Below are positions 27,290 to 34,718 of a stretch of DNA of 64,000 nucleotides, one piece after another; the first letter of the stretch is position 1; each line of letters starts with the position of its first letter. The notes below the pieces were generated by a model. That model saw only the letters and a program-made list of their open reading frames with translations, did no database searches and was not told the DNA's origin. Position numbers and translations under genes: made by a program. The stretch spans positions 59,682-123,681 of the forward strand of contig JAJDTQ010000096.1 in NCBI GenBank assembly GCA_022827045.1, written 5' to 3'. Source of the stretch: Candidatus Binatia bacterium (GTDB lineage Bacteria; Desulfobacterota_B; Binatia; UBA9968; JAJDTQ01).

Positions 27290-28795
27290 CTAACCGCCCT
27301 TGATGAAGTCCGCTACCCGCTCTCCGATCATCATGCAGGTGACGTTGGTGTTGGCGTGCGTCACAGTGGGCATGATGGAGGCATCCGCCACTCTCAGGTT
27401 GTCGATGCCGTGAACCCGCAGTTGCTCGTCCACCACGGTCATGGGATCGGACGCCGGACCCATGAGGCAGGTGCCGGCGGCGTGGTGGTAGCTATCCAGG
27501 GTCGAGCGCGCCCACCGGCCCCAGTCCTCGCCGCGCCTGGGCTGGATCGGCGGGCCGTAGAACTCGGGCATGTCGCCGGTCTGGGTCAGCAGGTCCAGGA
27601 ACTCCATGGTCGCCACCACGGCCGCGACATCGTCCGGATGCTCCAGCATCCGCGCGTCCACCCCCGGCAGCTCGTGCGGGTCGGCGCTCTGGAGAAACAC
27701 CCGGCCGCGGTTGCGCTGCTCCAGCAATGCCGCCGAGATGTTGACCGTTCGGCCGACCCCCTCCAGCACGGTCGGCGGCCGCATGAAGACGTGGAAATCG
27801 CCCGTCTCCCGTGACGGGTCGCTCTTGGTAATCAGCCGGAAGGGCGGCACCACCCAGTCCACGTCGAAGCCGCCGCGCCCCTCGAAGCTCATGTGCAGCA
27901 TGGCGTGGTCCTGGTAGTTCTCGCCCACCCCGGGAAGGTCGTGAAGCACCTCGATGCCGTGCTTCTGCAGCTCCGCCGCCGGTCCGATACCCGACAGCAT
28001 CATGATGTGGGGGCTGTGGAACGCGCCCGCGGTAAGCACCACCTCGGCGCCGACGGCAGTGTGCCGCTGCCCGTCCTTTTCGTAGTTCACCCCGGTCACC
28101 CGGTTGCCCGACAGGGAAAGCGAAACCACGGGGGCTTCGGCGATGATGGTGAGGTTGGACCGGCTCCGGGCGGCCTCCAGATAGGCTACCGCGGTGGACT
28201 GCCGCATGCCGTCCTTGATGTTGTAAGGCGACGTGCACAGGCCCCAGGGATTGGGGTCGTTCACATCGCCCTCCGGCAAACCCAGTTCCCGCGCCGCGTC
28301 CATGAAGACCTGCACGGCTCTGGGGACGTCCTGGCCGAAGAGGTAGTGGCGCTCGAAGTAGAGCGGCCCGCCGTGGCCGTGGTCAGGACTGTCAGGGTTG
28401 TCCTGGTCGTTCTCGAGCCGCTTCAGGATCGGCAGGACGTGTTCCCACGACCAGTTGGGGTTGCCGGCCGCCGCCCACGCGTCCATGTCCGCCTTGATGG
28501 GACGGATGACCGACATCACGTTCACCGAGGAGCCGCCCCCCATGATCTTCCCCGCCAGGGAATAAAAGGTGCTGCCGTCGACCCTGCGCTCGCTGGGGTA
28601 CATGTTGATGTAGGGCGTCTCCAGGAGCAGCCGCACCCTCCCGGCGGCCTGCGCCACCAGTTCGGGGATCGGCAGCGGGTCCGGGCCTGCTTCGAGCAGG
28701 AGCACTTTGCGGTCGGGGTCCTCGGAAAGACGCGCCGCCGCCGCGCCGCCCGCCGAGCCGCCGCCCACCAGAATCACGTCGTAGTCGTTTGCCAT
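27290..28795 (-). CDS. GMC family FAD-dependent oxidoreductase (choline dehydrogenase-like)
   Basis: A 501-residue flavoenzyme. The N-terminal FAD motif is VGGGSAGGAAAARL (near residue 8). AGKIMGGGSSVNVM near 83 is the GMC signature 1, and TAGAFHSPHIMMLSGIG near 254 is GMC signature 2. The active-site His lies in SYHHAAGTC near 430, followed by the C-terminal Asn region THANTNVTCMM. Substrates of this family are alcohols such as choline, polyethylene glycol or aryl alcohols. Length (about 500) is slightly short for choline dehydrogenase. The ATG at 28795 has a GAGG upstream; 29 more in-frame residues exist but do not look like the fold. Its promoter would overlap the divergent promoter at 28826. 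Confidence 0.9.
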   Translation of the reverse strand: MANDYDVILVGGGSAGGAAAARLSEDPDRKVLLLEAGPDPLPIPELVAQAAGRVRLLLETPYINMYPSERRVDGSTFYSLAGKIMGGGSSVNVMSVIRPIKADMDAWAAAGNPNWSWEHVLPILKRLENDQDNPDSPDHGHGGPLYFERHYLFGQDVPRAVQVFMDAARELGLPEGDVNDPNPWGLCTSPYNIKDGMRQSTAVAYLEAARSRSNLTIIAEAPVVSLSLSGNRVTGVNYEKDGQRHTAVGAEVVLTAGAFHSPHIMMLSGIGPAAELQKHGIEVLHDLPGVGENYQDHAMLHMSFEGRGGFDVDWVVPPFRLITKSDPSRETGDFHVFMRPPTVLEGVGRTVNISAALLEQRNRGRVFLQSADPHELPGVDARMLEHPDDVAAVVATMEFLDLLTQTGDMPEFYGPPIQPRRGEDWGRWARSTLDSYHHAAGTCLMGPASDPMTVVDEQLRVHGIDNLRVADASIMPTVTHANTNVTCMMIGERVADFIKGG

Positions 28796-28825
28796 GGCAT
28801 CCTCTTCTACCTCTCTCTTTTTTTC

Positions 28826-28855
28826 TTGACAACCGGCGCGCGCCGGAACTAGACT
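28826..28855 (+). promoter_or_regulatory. Sigma70-type promoter of the orphan transcription unit, with palindromic spacer
   Basis: TTGACA at 28826-28831 and TAGACT at 28850-28855, spacer 18. The spacer contains the perfect palindrome CCGGCGCGCGCCGG (28833-28846), which could be an operator and lies also in front of the divergent GMC gene. Transcription would begin near 28862. Confidence 0.6.
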
Positions 28856-28943
28856 CGCGGTGCCTCGTTCGCGAACGGGCAAGGGCCCGAGAGCCGGCGC
28901 GTTGGCTTCCGGGTCCGGTCATCAAAGCCTCAGGAGGTGTCAG

Positions 28944-28982
28944 ATGACAAAAACCGTTCCACCCGACAATGAACGCCCGTGA
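28944..28982 (+). CDS. Twelve-codon reading frame, possible leader peptide or start of a UGA-interrupted frame
   Basis: ATG at 28944 follows a perfect AGGAGG with a 6-base gap and encodes MTKTVPPDNERP before TGA. Past the TGA the same frame stays open to a TAG at 29091, 49 codons in all. Two other short frames follow in other registers (ATG at 28969, GTG at 29117 with AGGAGG abutting it and a TAA at 29192). The strong ribosome-binding site is the main support. Alternatives are a regulatory leader peptide, a broken small gene, or UGA recoding. Confidence 0.3.
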   Translation: MTKTVPPDNERP

Positions 28983-29194
28983 GAAGCGGGCAGGCTGGTT
29001 CCTGGGGCTTCGCCGGACACGGTTTCCCGGCTGACCGTCCCGACTCGGGTGTTGGATAACACAGCGGCATCGCCGTCGCGCACGCCGCAATAGCAGGGGA
29101 CAGGCAGCAGAGGAGGGTGACGAGGGCCCATCCCGGAAGACCGCTCAAGGCAGAGCCGGCACCGGGGAACCACGGAAACACGAAGAACGATTAA

Positions 29195-29214
29195 CCGGCG
29201 TTGTTGAACGCCGG
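29195..29214 (+). other. Perfect 8-bp-stem hairpin before the terminator
   Basis: CCGGCGTT and AACGCCGG flank a GTTG loop, just after the TAA at 29192-29194 and one base before the terminator stem. It may strengthen termination or protect the 3' end. Confidence 0.6.
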
Positions 29215-29215
29215 G

Positions 29216-29252
29216 AGCGGGCTCTCCAACCGGAGGGGAGCCCGCTTTCTTT
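29216..29252 (+). terminator. Rho-independent terminator
   Basis: AGCGGGCTC (29216-29224) pairs with GAGCCCGCT (29238-29246), a nine-pair GC-rich stem, followed by a T-rich tract TTCTTT. It ends the orphan unit about 25 bases before the next gene start at 29277. Confidence 0.8.
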
Positions 29253-29276
29253 ATGGACCTAACCCGAGGCAGAGCC

Positions 29277-29618
29277 ATGTCGGAACAAAGATCGGAGATC
29301 ACCGGATATCATGCCCACGTCTACTACGACCCCGACACCAGGGATACGGCGGGGCGGGTACGCGAGGGGCTGGGCGACCGTTTCGACGTCGTGCTGGGGC
29401 GCTGGCACGATGTGCCCGTGGGTCCACACCCCAAGGGCATGTATCAGGTGGCGTTCGCCCCCGACGAGTTCGCCAAGGTGGTCCCGTGGCTGATGGTCCA
29501 TAGAGAAGGCCTGGACATCCTCGTGCACCCCAGCACCGGCGAGCACGTCGGCGACCACCGTGATCGCGCCCTGTGGCTGGGCACGCCGTTGCCGCTGAGG
29601 CTGGGCAGGTTCGGCTGA
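29277..29618 (+). CDS. DOPA 4,5-dioxygenase family protein
   Basis: A 113-residue protein matching the small DOPA 4,5-dioxygenase family (PF08883). ITGYHAHVYYD at the N-terminus contains the HxH pair and GEHVGDHRDRALWLG near the end contains the next conserved His residues, which fit an iron-dependent extradiol-type enzyme. In fungi the family opens the DOPA ring; bacterial members are uncharacterised. The ATG at 29277 has GAGGC upstream; an ATG at 29253 would begin inside the terminator tail. It is convergent with the TerB-like gene 68 bases away. Confidence 0.85.
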   Translation: MSEQRSEITGYHAHVYYDPDTRDTAGRVREGLGDRFDVVLGRWHDVPVGPHPKGMYQVAFAPDEFAKVVPWLMVHREGLDILVHPSTGEHVGDHRDRALWLGTPLPLRLGRFG

Positions 29619-29686
29619 GATTTCCCGGATCCACGCGAGTCGGCCGCCGCGAGACGGGTCAGGCGCCCGGTCCGCGGCCGCGAACT

Positions 29687-30157
29687 TTATCCGGATGGCT
29701 CGCCGCCGTCCCGCACCTGAAGCTTCGCCTCGATGAATTCCTTGTGCGAGACGCCGATGAGATTGGCGATCTTGCGGACCAGGTGCTCCTCGTGCTTGTC
29801 CGCGTCCTCGTCCGCGTAGGCCACGGCCCACAGGTACTCCACCACCTTGCGCTTCTGTTCCGGCGAGAAGCCCGTCTTGATGAGCGAGGTGAACTGGTAG
29901 TGGTCGATGGCGTCGTCGGCTTCGGCCTCGGCCAACTCCACCAGGTCGTGGGTCTCTTCCGGCGTGAGATCGAACTTGTTCTGCAGGGCCGCCACCACCA
30001 CCGCGCGCTCGCCTTCGGTGGCCTCCACGTCCGTGCGCATCATCTCGATCAGCAACGCGCCGGTGGCTACCTGGAGGCGGTGCTGGTCCGACTGCCGGAC
30101 ATCGCGGTGGCCGGGGTCGATTTGGCTGTCGAAGAAGCGCTGGATGGCTCGCAGCAT
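29687..30157 (-). CDS. TerB-like tellurite-resistance family protein
   Basis: A 156-residue helical protein related to the TerB/YjfJ-like domain. Its N-terminus (MLRAIQRFFD) is amphipathic, then two homologous four-helix halves follow, with ERAVVVAALQNKFDLTPEE near 61 and EYLWAVAYADEDADKHEE near 108. The second half matches the repeating VA.ADG-type acidic loops of TerB, which may bind metal. Function in this context is unknown. Its ATG overlaps the Nudix stop (TAATG), so it is the second gene of a two-gene operon. Confidence 0.8.
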   Translation of the reverse strand: MLRAIQRFFDSQIDPGHRDVRQSDQHRLQVATGALLIEMMRTDVEATEGERAVVVAALQNKFDLTPEETHDLVELAEAEADDAIDHYQFTSLIKTGFSPEQKRKVVEYLWAVAYADEDADKHEEHLVRKIANLIGVSHKEFIEAKLQVRDGGEPSG

Positions 30158-30741
30158 TACCGCCCCGTGCCGTTCAGGAACCGCACCTGGTAGTCCTTCC
30201 ACTTGTCGGCCGGACGGGTGATGTCCCCGGCGTAGGTCCCGAAGCGGCCGCGCCGCCGATCACGGAAGTAGAGCTTCAGGGTCTGGTCCACTACCGGGAA
30301 GGCGATCTGATCCCAGGGAACGTCCTCCTCGCGGCACAGGCGCACCTCGAGGCTCTCCTCGCCCGGACCGAACTGGCGCTTGCGCAGGGAGCCGCGGAAC
30401 ATGACGTAGACCTGATTGATCTGGGGCAGGTTGATCAGGGTGTAGAGCTCCGAGATCTCCACGTCGGCCAGCGCCTCCTCGCGGGTCTCCCTGGCGGCCC
30501 CCTCGATGGTGGTCTCGTGGTCTTCCAGAAAACCCGCCGGCAGGGTCCAGAACCCGTAGCGCGGCTCGATGGCGCGGCGGCACAGCAGGATCGTATCCTG
30601 CCATTCCGGGATGCAGCCGACCACGATCTTGGGGTTGGTGTAGTGGATGGTGTTGCAGGCCCCACACACGTGCCGGGGCAGGTTGTCCCCCTCGGGGATG
30701 CGTAACTCCACGGGAGCGGCGCAGGCGCTGCAGTAGTTCAT
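30157..30741 (-). CDS. Nudix hydrolase with N-terminal zinc ribbon
   Basis: A 194-residue protein. An N-terminal zinc ribbon (CSACAAP at residues 4-10 and CGACNTIHY near residue 26) precedes a Nudix domain with box GFLEDHETTIEGAARETREEA (G5xE...REUXEE pattern) near residue 70. Zinc-ribbon Nudix proteins resemble NADH pyrophosphatases (NudC) but this is shorter (194 versus about 257) and lacks the NudC N-domain, so the substrate may be ADP-ribose or another nucleoside diphosphate derivative. It is divergent from tldD and co-transcribed with the TerB-like gene. Confidence 0.88.
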   Translation of the reverse strand: MNYCSACAAPVELRIPEGDNLPRHVCGACNTIHYTNPKIVVGCIPEWQDTILLCRRAIEPRYGFWTLPAGFLEDHETTIEGAARETREEALADVEISELYTLINLPQINQVYVMFRGSLRKRQFGPGEESLEVRLCREEDVPWDQIAFPVVDQTLKLYFRDRRRGRFGTYAGDITRPADKWKDYQVRFLNGTGR

Positions 30742-30854
30742 GACGAAATCTTCCGGCCGGTCCCGTCGGGGACGCCGTCACGCCTCCCGCGCGGTTTTTC
30801 GGCCGCGGTAACTATAGGGTGATCCCCTTGCGGGGTCAATCAGAACGGGAACTC

Positions 30855-32327
30855 ATGCTATACACCGTCAAGAAGGGAAGTGTTGTGTCGAGTCTGCCCG
30901 AGCGCCTTGAAACATGGTTCCGCGAAGCAGCGCCCGCCGTGCGCTTCTGCTCGCTCCGCTACGTCGGCGAGCGCTCCGAGAGCCTCTCCGTGAGACGCGG
31001 CGTGGTGGAGCCGATCGCCTCCGGCGACGACGCCGGCGTGATGATCACGGTGGCTGACGGAGGCGGGTTGGGCTATGCGGGCACCAGTGACCTGAGCCTG
31101 GACGGGCTCCGGCGCGCCATGACCCGCGCCCGGGACTGGGCGGCGCGGAGCGCGGAGCGCATGAGCTTTCCCGCCACGGCACTCCAAGCTCCTTCGAGGG
31201 GGGACTACCGGACGCCGGTGGCGATTCCATGGGATACGGTTCCGCTGCACGACAAGATCGATCTCCTCCGGACCCAAAGCGAACGCCTGCACACGGACCC
31301 GCGCATCGTCGACTGGGATGCATCGCTGTGGCACATAGAAACCGAAACCTTCTACCTGACTGCCGACGGCACCCGCGTGCACCAGACCCTGAATCACCTG
31401 GTGCCGGGACTGGGTTGCACCGCCAACGATGGCCCGGAGACCGTAAGCCGCACCTTCGGCGGCCGGGGCTTCTGCCGCCAGGGCGGCCTCGAGGTGCTGG
31501 ACCGGACCGGCTTCCGGGACGCGGCACCGAGCTTGGCGGAAGAAGCGCTGGAGCTTCTGGCGGCTCCCAATTGCCCCACCGGAACCATGGATCTCCTGCT
31601 GGCCCCGGACCAGCTCATTCTCCAGATCCACGAGTCCATCGGCCACCCGCTGGAGCTGGACCGCATCCTGGGAGACGAACGCAACTACGCGGGCACGAGC
31701 TTCGTGACTCCCGACATGTTCGGCACCTACCGTTACGGTTCAGAGCTTTTGAACGTCACCTTCGACCCGTCGGACCCGGGCCAGTTCGCTAGCTACGGCT
31801 ACGACGACGAAGGCCTGCCTGCCCGCCGCGAGTACATCATCAAGAACGGTGTGCTGCAGCGCGGCCTGGGCGGGCACCTCTCTCAACAACGCACGGGTCT
31901 GGCCGGGGTGGCGAACTCCCGCGCCACGAGCTGGAACCGGCCGCCCATCGACCGCATGGCCAACCTCAACCTGGAGCCGGGAGACGCCACCTTCCCTGAC
32001 ATGGTCCGCTCTATCGAGAACGGCATCTTCATGCAGACCAACTGCTCGTGGTCCATCGACGACTCACGCAACAAGTTCCAGTTCGGCTGCGAGCGCGGCA
32101 CCCTGATACGCGACGGCGAGTTGCGGGAGGTGGTGAAGAAACCCAACTACCGGGGCCTCTCCGCCACCTTCTGGCGTAGCCTCGTCCACGTGGGCGAACC
32201 CGCCACCCGCGAGGTGCTGGGGACGCCGTTCTGCGGCAAGGGCGAGCCGAACCAGGTGATCCGCGTCGGGCACGCCGCGCCCGCATGCGTGTTCAGCGAA
32301 GTGCAGGTGTTCGGCGGGGAGGCCTGA
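30855..32327 (+). CDS. tldD: TldD/PmbA-family metalloprotease (TldD subunit)
   Basis: A 490-residue TldD homologue. The zinc-protease motif HESIGHPLELDR lies near residue 260, with the third ligand expected in the C-terminal barrel. TldD and TldE form a heterodimer that cleaves peptides through this site, removing leader peptides from microcin B17 and degrading CcdA in E. coli. The ATG at 30855 is chosen over 30819 because the family N-terminus begins there. The partner gene starts 7 bases after the stop. Divergent from the Nudix gene with about 110 bases between. Confidence 0.92.
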   Translation: MLYTVKKGSVVSSLPERLETWFREAAPAVRFCSLRYVGERSESLSVRRGVVEPIASGDDAGVMITVADGGGLGYAGTSDLSLDGLRRAMTRARDWAARSAERMSFPATALQAPSRGDYRTPVAIPWDTVPLHDKIDLLRTQSERLHTDPRIVDWDASLWHIETETFYLTADGTRVHQTLNHLVPGLGCTANDGPETVSRTFGGRGFCRQGGLEVLDRTGFRDAAPSLAEEALELLAAPNCPTGTMDLLLAPDQLILQIHESIGHPLELDRILGDERNYAGTSFVTPDMFGTYRYGSELLNVTFDPSDPGQFASYGYDDEGLPARREYIIKNGVLQRGLGGHLSQQRTGLAGVANSRATSWNRPPIDRMANLNLEPGDATFPDMVRSIENGIFMQTNCSWSIDDSRNKFQFGCERGTLIRDGELREVVKKPNYRGLSATFWRSLVHVGEPATREVLGTPFCGKGEPNQVIRVGHAAPACVFSEVQVFGGEA

Positions 32328-32334
32328 CGGCGCC

Positions 32335-33660
32335 ATGCAAACCTGTTTCTACGAGCTGGCGGATTTCGCCGAATCCCTGCTGGCGGCCACCGAGGTTCTG
32401 CTGCTGGGCTTCTCCGGCGAGGAGTCGAGCTTCGTACGCTTCAACCGGAGCGCCGTGCGGCAGGCGGGCGCGGTGGAGCAGCGCACGCTTGCCCTCCATC
32501 TCATCGCCGACCGGCGGCGGGTCAGCACGCATGTCACGGTATCCGGTGACGGATTGCTGGACCGGGAACGCATCCGGAGAGCGGTCGAGGCGTCGCGCGA
32601 AAGGCTCGGCATCGTTCCCGAGGACCCTTTTCTCCACTACGCCACAGAAAACCATTCCACCGAATCCGGGCATCCCAACCGGCTGCCGGAAGACGAGGGA
32701 CAGGTGGTGGAATCCATCGTCAAGGCAGGGGAGGGCCGCGACCTGGTGGGCATCTACATGGCCGGCGGCATCCACCGGGGCTTCGCCAACTCCCTGGGCC
32801 AGCGGAACTGGTTCTCCACCTACAGCCACCACTTCGACTGGAGCTTCCATCTGGACGGCGACAAGGCGGTCAAATGCGCCTACGCCGGATTCGTGTGGGA
32901 CCCGACGGAGTTCGAGGAGAAGGTCGCCCGCGCGGCCGCCGAACTGGAGGCGCTGCGCCGGCCGGCTAGGACCCTGCAGCCAGGCCGCTACCGTGTCTAC
33001 CTGGCGCCCCAGGCCCTGGAGGAAGTGGTGGGGCTGCTCCGTTGGGGCGGCTTCGGGCTGACCGCCCACCGCACCCGCCGGACCCCGCTACTGCGAATGA
33101 TCGCCGGTGACGCCGCGCTGGATCCATCGGTCAGCATGGTGGAAGACGCTGCCGCCGGCTACACGCCCGACTTCGACGATGCCGGCTTCATCAAGCCCGG
33201 CCGGATCATCCTCATCGACCGGGGAAAGTTCGGCGAACCCATGGTATCGGCCCGGGCGGCGAAGGAATACGGTGTCCCCGCCAATGGCGCCGGCGGGCGC
33301 GAATCTCCCCAGTCGTTGGCCATGACCGGCGGCTCGATCCCGCAAAAGGACGTTCTCGCCGCCCTCGGCACCGGCATCTTCATCAACAACCTCTGGTACC
33401 TCAACTACTCGGACCGGGATGCCTGCCGGATGACCGGAATGACGCGCTTCGCCGCGTTCTGGGTGGAGAACGGGGAAGTGCAGGCGCCCGTGAACGTCAT
33501 GCGTTTCGACGAAACACTCTATCGCATGTTGGGCGAAAACCTCCTGGGCCTGACCCGGGAGGTGGAGCTGCTGCCCGATTCCAACTCCTACGGCAGCCGT
33601 TCCACGCGCAGCGTCCGGCTGCCGGGGGCGCTGGTGGAGGATTTCGCCCTGACCCTTTAA
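32335..33660 (+). CDS. pmbA: TldD/PmbA-family protein (TldE subunit)
   Basis: A 441-residue TldE/PmbA homologue that lacks the HExxxH zinc motif, as expected of the non-catalytic subunit. It has the typical C-terminal region with IFINNLWYLNYSDRDACRMTGMTR near residue 345 and GEVQAPVNVMRFDE near 380, which form the strands that seal the cavity in TldD/TldE. The function is to complete the heterodimer with the upstream TldD. The 7-base gap supports one transcript and stoichiometric expression. Confidence 0.88.
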   Translation: MQTCFYELADFAESLLAATEVLLLGFSGEESSFVRFNRSAVRQAGAVEQRTLALHLIADRRRVSTHVTVSGDGLLDRERIRRAVEASRERLGIVPEDPFLHYATENHSTESGHPNRLPEDEGQVVESIVKAGEGRDLVGIYMAGGIHRGFANSLGQRNWFSTYSHHFDWSFHLDGDKAVKCAYAGFVWDPTEFEEKVARAAAELEALRRPARTLQPGRYRVYLAPQALEEVVGLLRWGGFGLTAHRTRRTPLLRMIAGDAALDPSVSMVEDAAAGYTPDFDDAGFIKPGRIILIDRGKFGEPMVSARAAKEYGVPANGAGGRESPQSLAMTGGSIPQKDVLAALGTGIFINNLWYLNYSDRDACRMTGMTRFAAFWVENGEVQAPVNVMRFDETLYRMLGENLLGLTREVELLPDSNSYGSRSTRSVRLPGALVEDFALTL

Positions 33661-33770
33661 GGTGTTCGGGTACGGGTACCGCGGGTTGTCCCTAGGTGGG
33701 CTTGCAGGCATTTGCAGACGACGGTCCCAAGTGATTTATTGGGCTCACAGGGACCGATAGGGAGGAAGAA

Positions 33771-34622
33771 ATGAAGAGCAACGGTTACGATCGCAAGGCT
33801 GATGACCTCGGCAATATCGTCGCGCTGGAGCACGTCAACGTCACCATCCCTGATCAGGCCACGGCGGTGACCTTTTACGTCCTTGGGCTCGGGCTGACCC
33901 GGGACCCGTACATGAACGTGGGCCTGAACAACATGTGGGTCAACATCGGCGGCCAGCAGTTCCACCTGCCGACCCGCGGGGTGCAGAAGATCCCCGGCCA
34001 CATCGGCCTGGTCCTGTCCGACCTGGAAGCGCTGAAGAAGCGTCTGGCCGCGGTGGAGCCCGAGCTGGAGGGGACCCGCTTCAAATGGCGCGACGCCGGC
34101 GATCACGTGGCGGTCACGGGTCCATGGGGCAACCGCTTCCGTTGCCACGCGGCCGGACCGGAGTTCGGCGACATGGCCATCGGCATGCCCTACGTGGAGT
34201 TCCTGACCCCGCCGGGTACGGCCCGGGCCATCGGCAAGTTCTACCGCACCGTGCTGCAGGCGCCCGCCGCCTACAAGGCCGGTAGCGCATCGGTCCGCGT
34301 GGGCCGGAACCAGAGCCTGATCTTCACCGAGACCGACAAACGCATCCCCCGCTATGACGGCCATCACATCGCCATCTACATCGCCAACTTCTCCCGCGCC
34401 CACCAGTTCCTGCTGCGCCGGGACCTGATCCAGGAAGAGAGCAACGCCCACCAGTACCGCTTCAGGGACATCATCGACCCCGGCACGGGAGAGAAGGTGT
34501 TCGCGCTGGAACACGAGGTGCGCAGCCTCTACCACCCCATGGTCAACCGCACCATGGTCAACCGCAACGCCGGGCAGACCCAGCGCGGCTACGTGCCGGG
34601 ACGCGACGTTTACTATCCCTGA
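33771..34622 (+). CDS. VOC family (glyoxalase/bleomycin/dioxygenase) two-domain protein
   Basis: A 283-residue protein of two vicinal-oxygen-chelate modules. Domain one starts VALEHVNVTIPDQATAVTFYV (about residue 17) with a first metal His, and domain two starts YVEFLTPPGTARAIGKFYR near residue 143, with HHIAIYIANF near 198 and a FALEHEVRSLYHP end. Two-module VOC enzymes include extradiol dioxygenases and dehalogenases; the reaction is not predictable. A clear GGGAGGAAGAA precedes the ATG. A weak TTGCAG/TTTATT promoter-like pair with 17-base spacing lies at about 33712-33740. It is convergent with ligD. Confidence 0.8.
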   Translation: MKSNGYDRKADDLGNIVALEHVNVTIPDQATAVTFYVLGLGLTRDPYMNVGLNNMWVNIGGQQFHLPTRGVQKIPGHIGLVLSDLEALKKRLAAVEPELEGTRFKWRDAGDHVAVTGPWGNRFRCHAAGPEFGDMAIGMPYVEFLTPPGTARAIGKFYRTVLQAPAAYKAGSASVRVGRNQSLIFTETDKRIPRYDGHHIAIYIANFSRAHQFLLRRDLIQEESNAHQYRFRDIIDPGTGEKVFALEHEVRSLYHPMVNRTMVNRNAGQTQRGYVPGRDVYYP

Positions 34623-34660
34623 GCCTGAATCGTCGGATTCTTCGCGAATGCCGCCCCCCT

Positions 34661-34688
34661 CGTCATTCCCGCTTTCGCGGGAATGACG
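34661..34688. repeat. Palindromic intergenic hairpin CGTCATTCCCGC / GCGGGAATGACG
   Basis: A perfect 12-bp inverted repeat with a 4-base loop (TTTC) between the convergent VOC and ligD genes. The CATTCCCGC/GCGGGAATG core is a common type of bacterial intergenic repeat. A fragment with GGAAAGCGGGAATCC lies at 62261-62279. Confidence 0.85.
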
Positions 34689-34718
34689 ATTCAGGTCCGT
34701 TTTCTGCAGGTCTGGCCG

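Larger units (their letters stand above)
28862..29252 (+). ncRNA. Candidate small RNA or short-peptide transcript
   Basis: This span is bounded by the promoter at 28826-28855 and the terminator at 29216-29252, giving a transcript of about 390 bases with no recognised gene. The size would fit a structured RNA, but I could not match it to RNase P RNA, tmRNA, SRP RNA or a riboswitch class by eye. Potential hairpins exist at 28983-29011 and 29195-29214. Evidence for RNA function is only the frame of promoter and terminator. Confidence 0.35.
28796..29276. other. 481-base gap without an established gene
   Basis: Between the divergent GMC start and the DOPA-dioxygenase-like start. It holds a plus-strand sigma70-type promoter (28826-28855), a 14-bp palindrome in its spacer (28833-28846), a 12-codon reading frame with a strong ribosome-binding site (28944-28982), an 8-bp-stem hairpin (29195-29214) and a Rho-independent terminator (29216-29252). 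Several short reading frames occur in different registers; none is long enough to be convincing. The layout is a complete small transcription unit of about 390 bases, either an RNA, a leader/peptide gene, or a decayed gene. Confidence 0.7.

Noticed and set aside
29080..29165. CCGGAAG followed by AAGGCAG, reminiscent of SRP RNA
   Set aside because: The spacing and the surrounding GGUCAGG-type sequence of SRP RNA are absent, so it does not fit the conserved fold.
28930..29181. An 83-codon minus-strand frame with a hydrophobic stretch in the orphan gap
   Set aside because: It lies opposite the plus-strand promoter and terminator, has no ribosome-binding site that I can see, and hydrophobic runs are common in this base composition.
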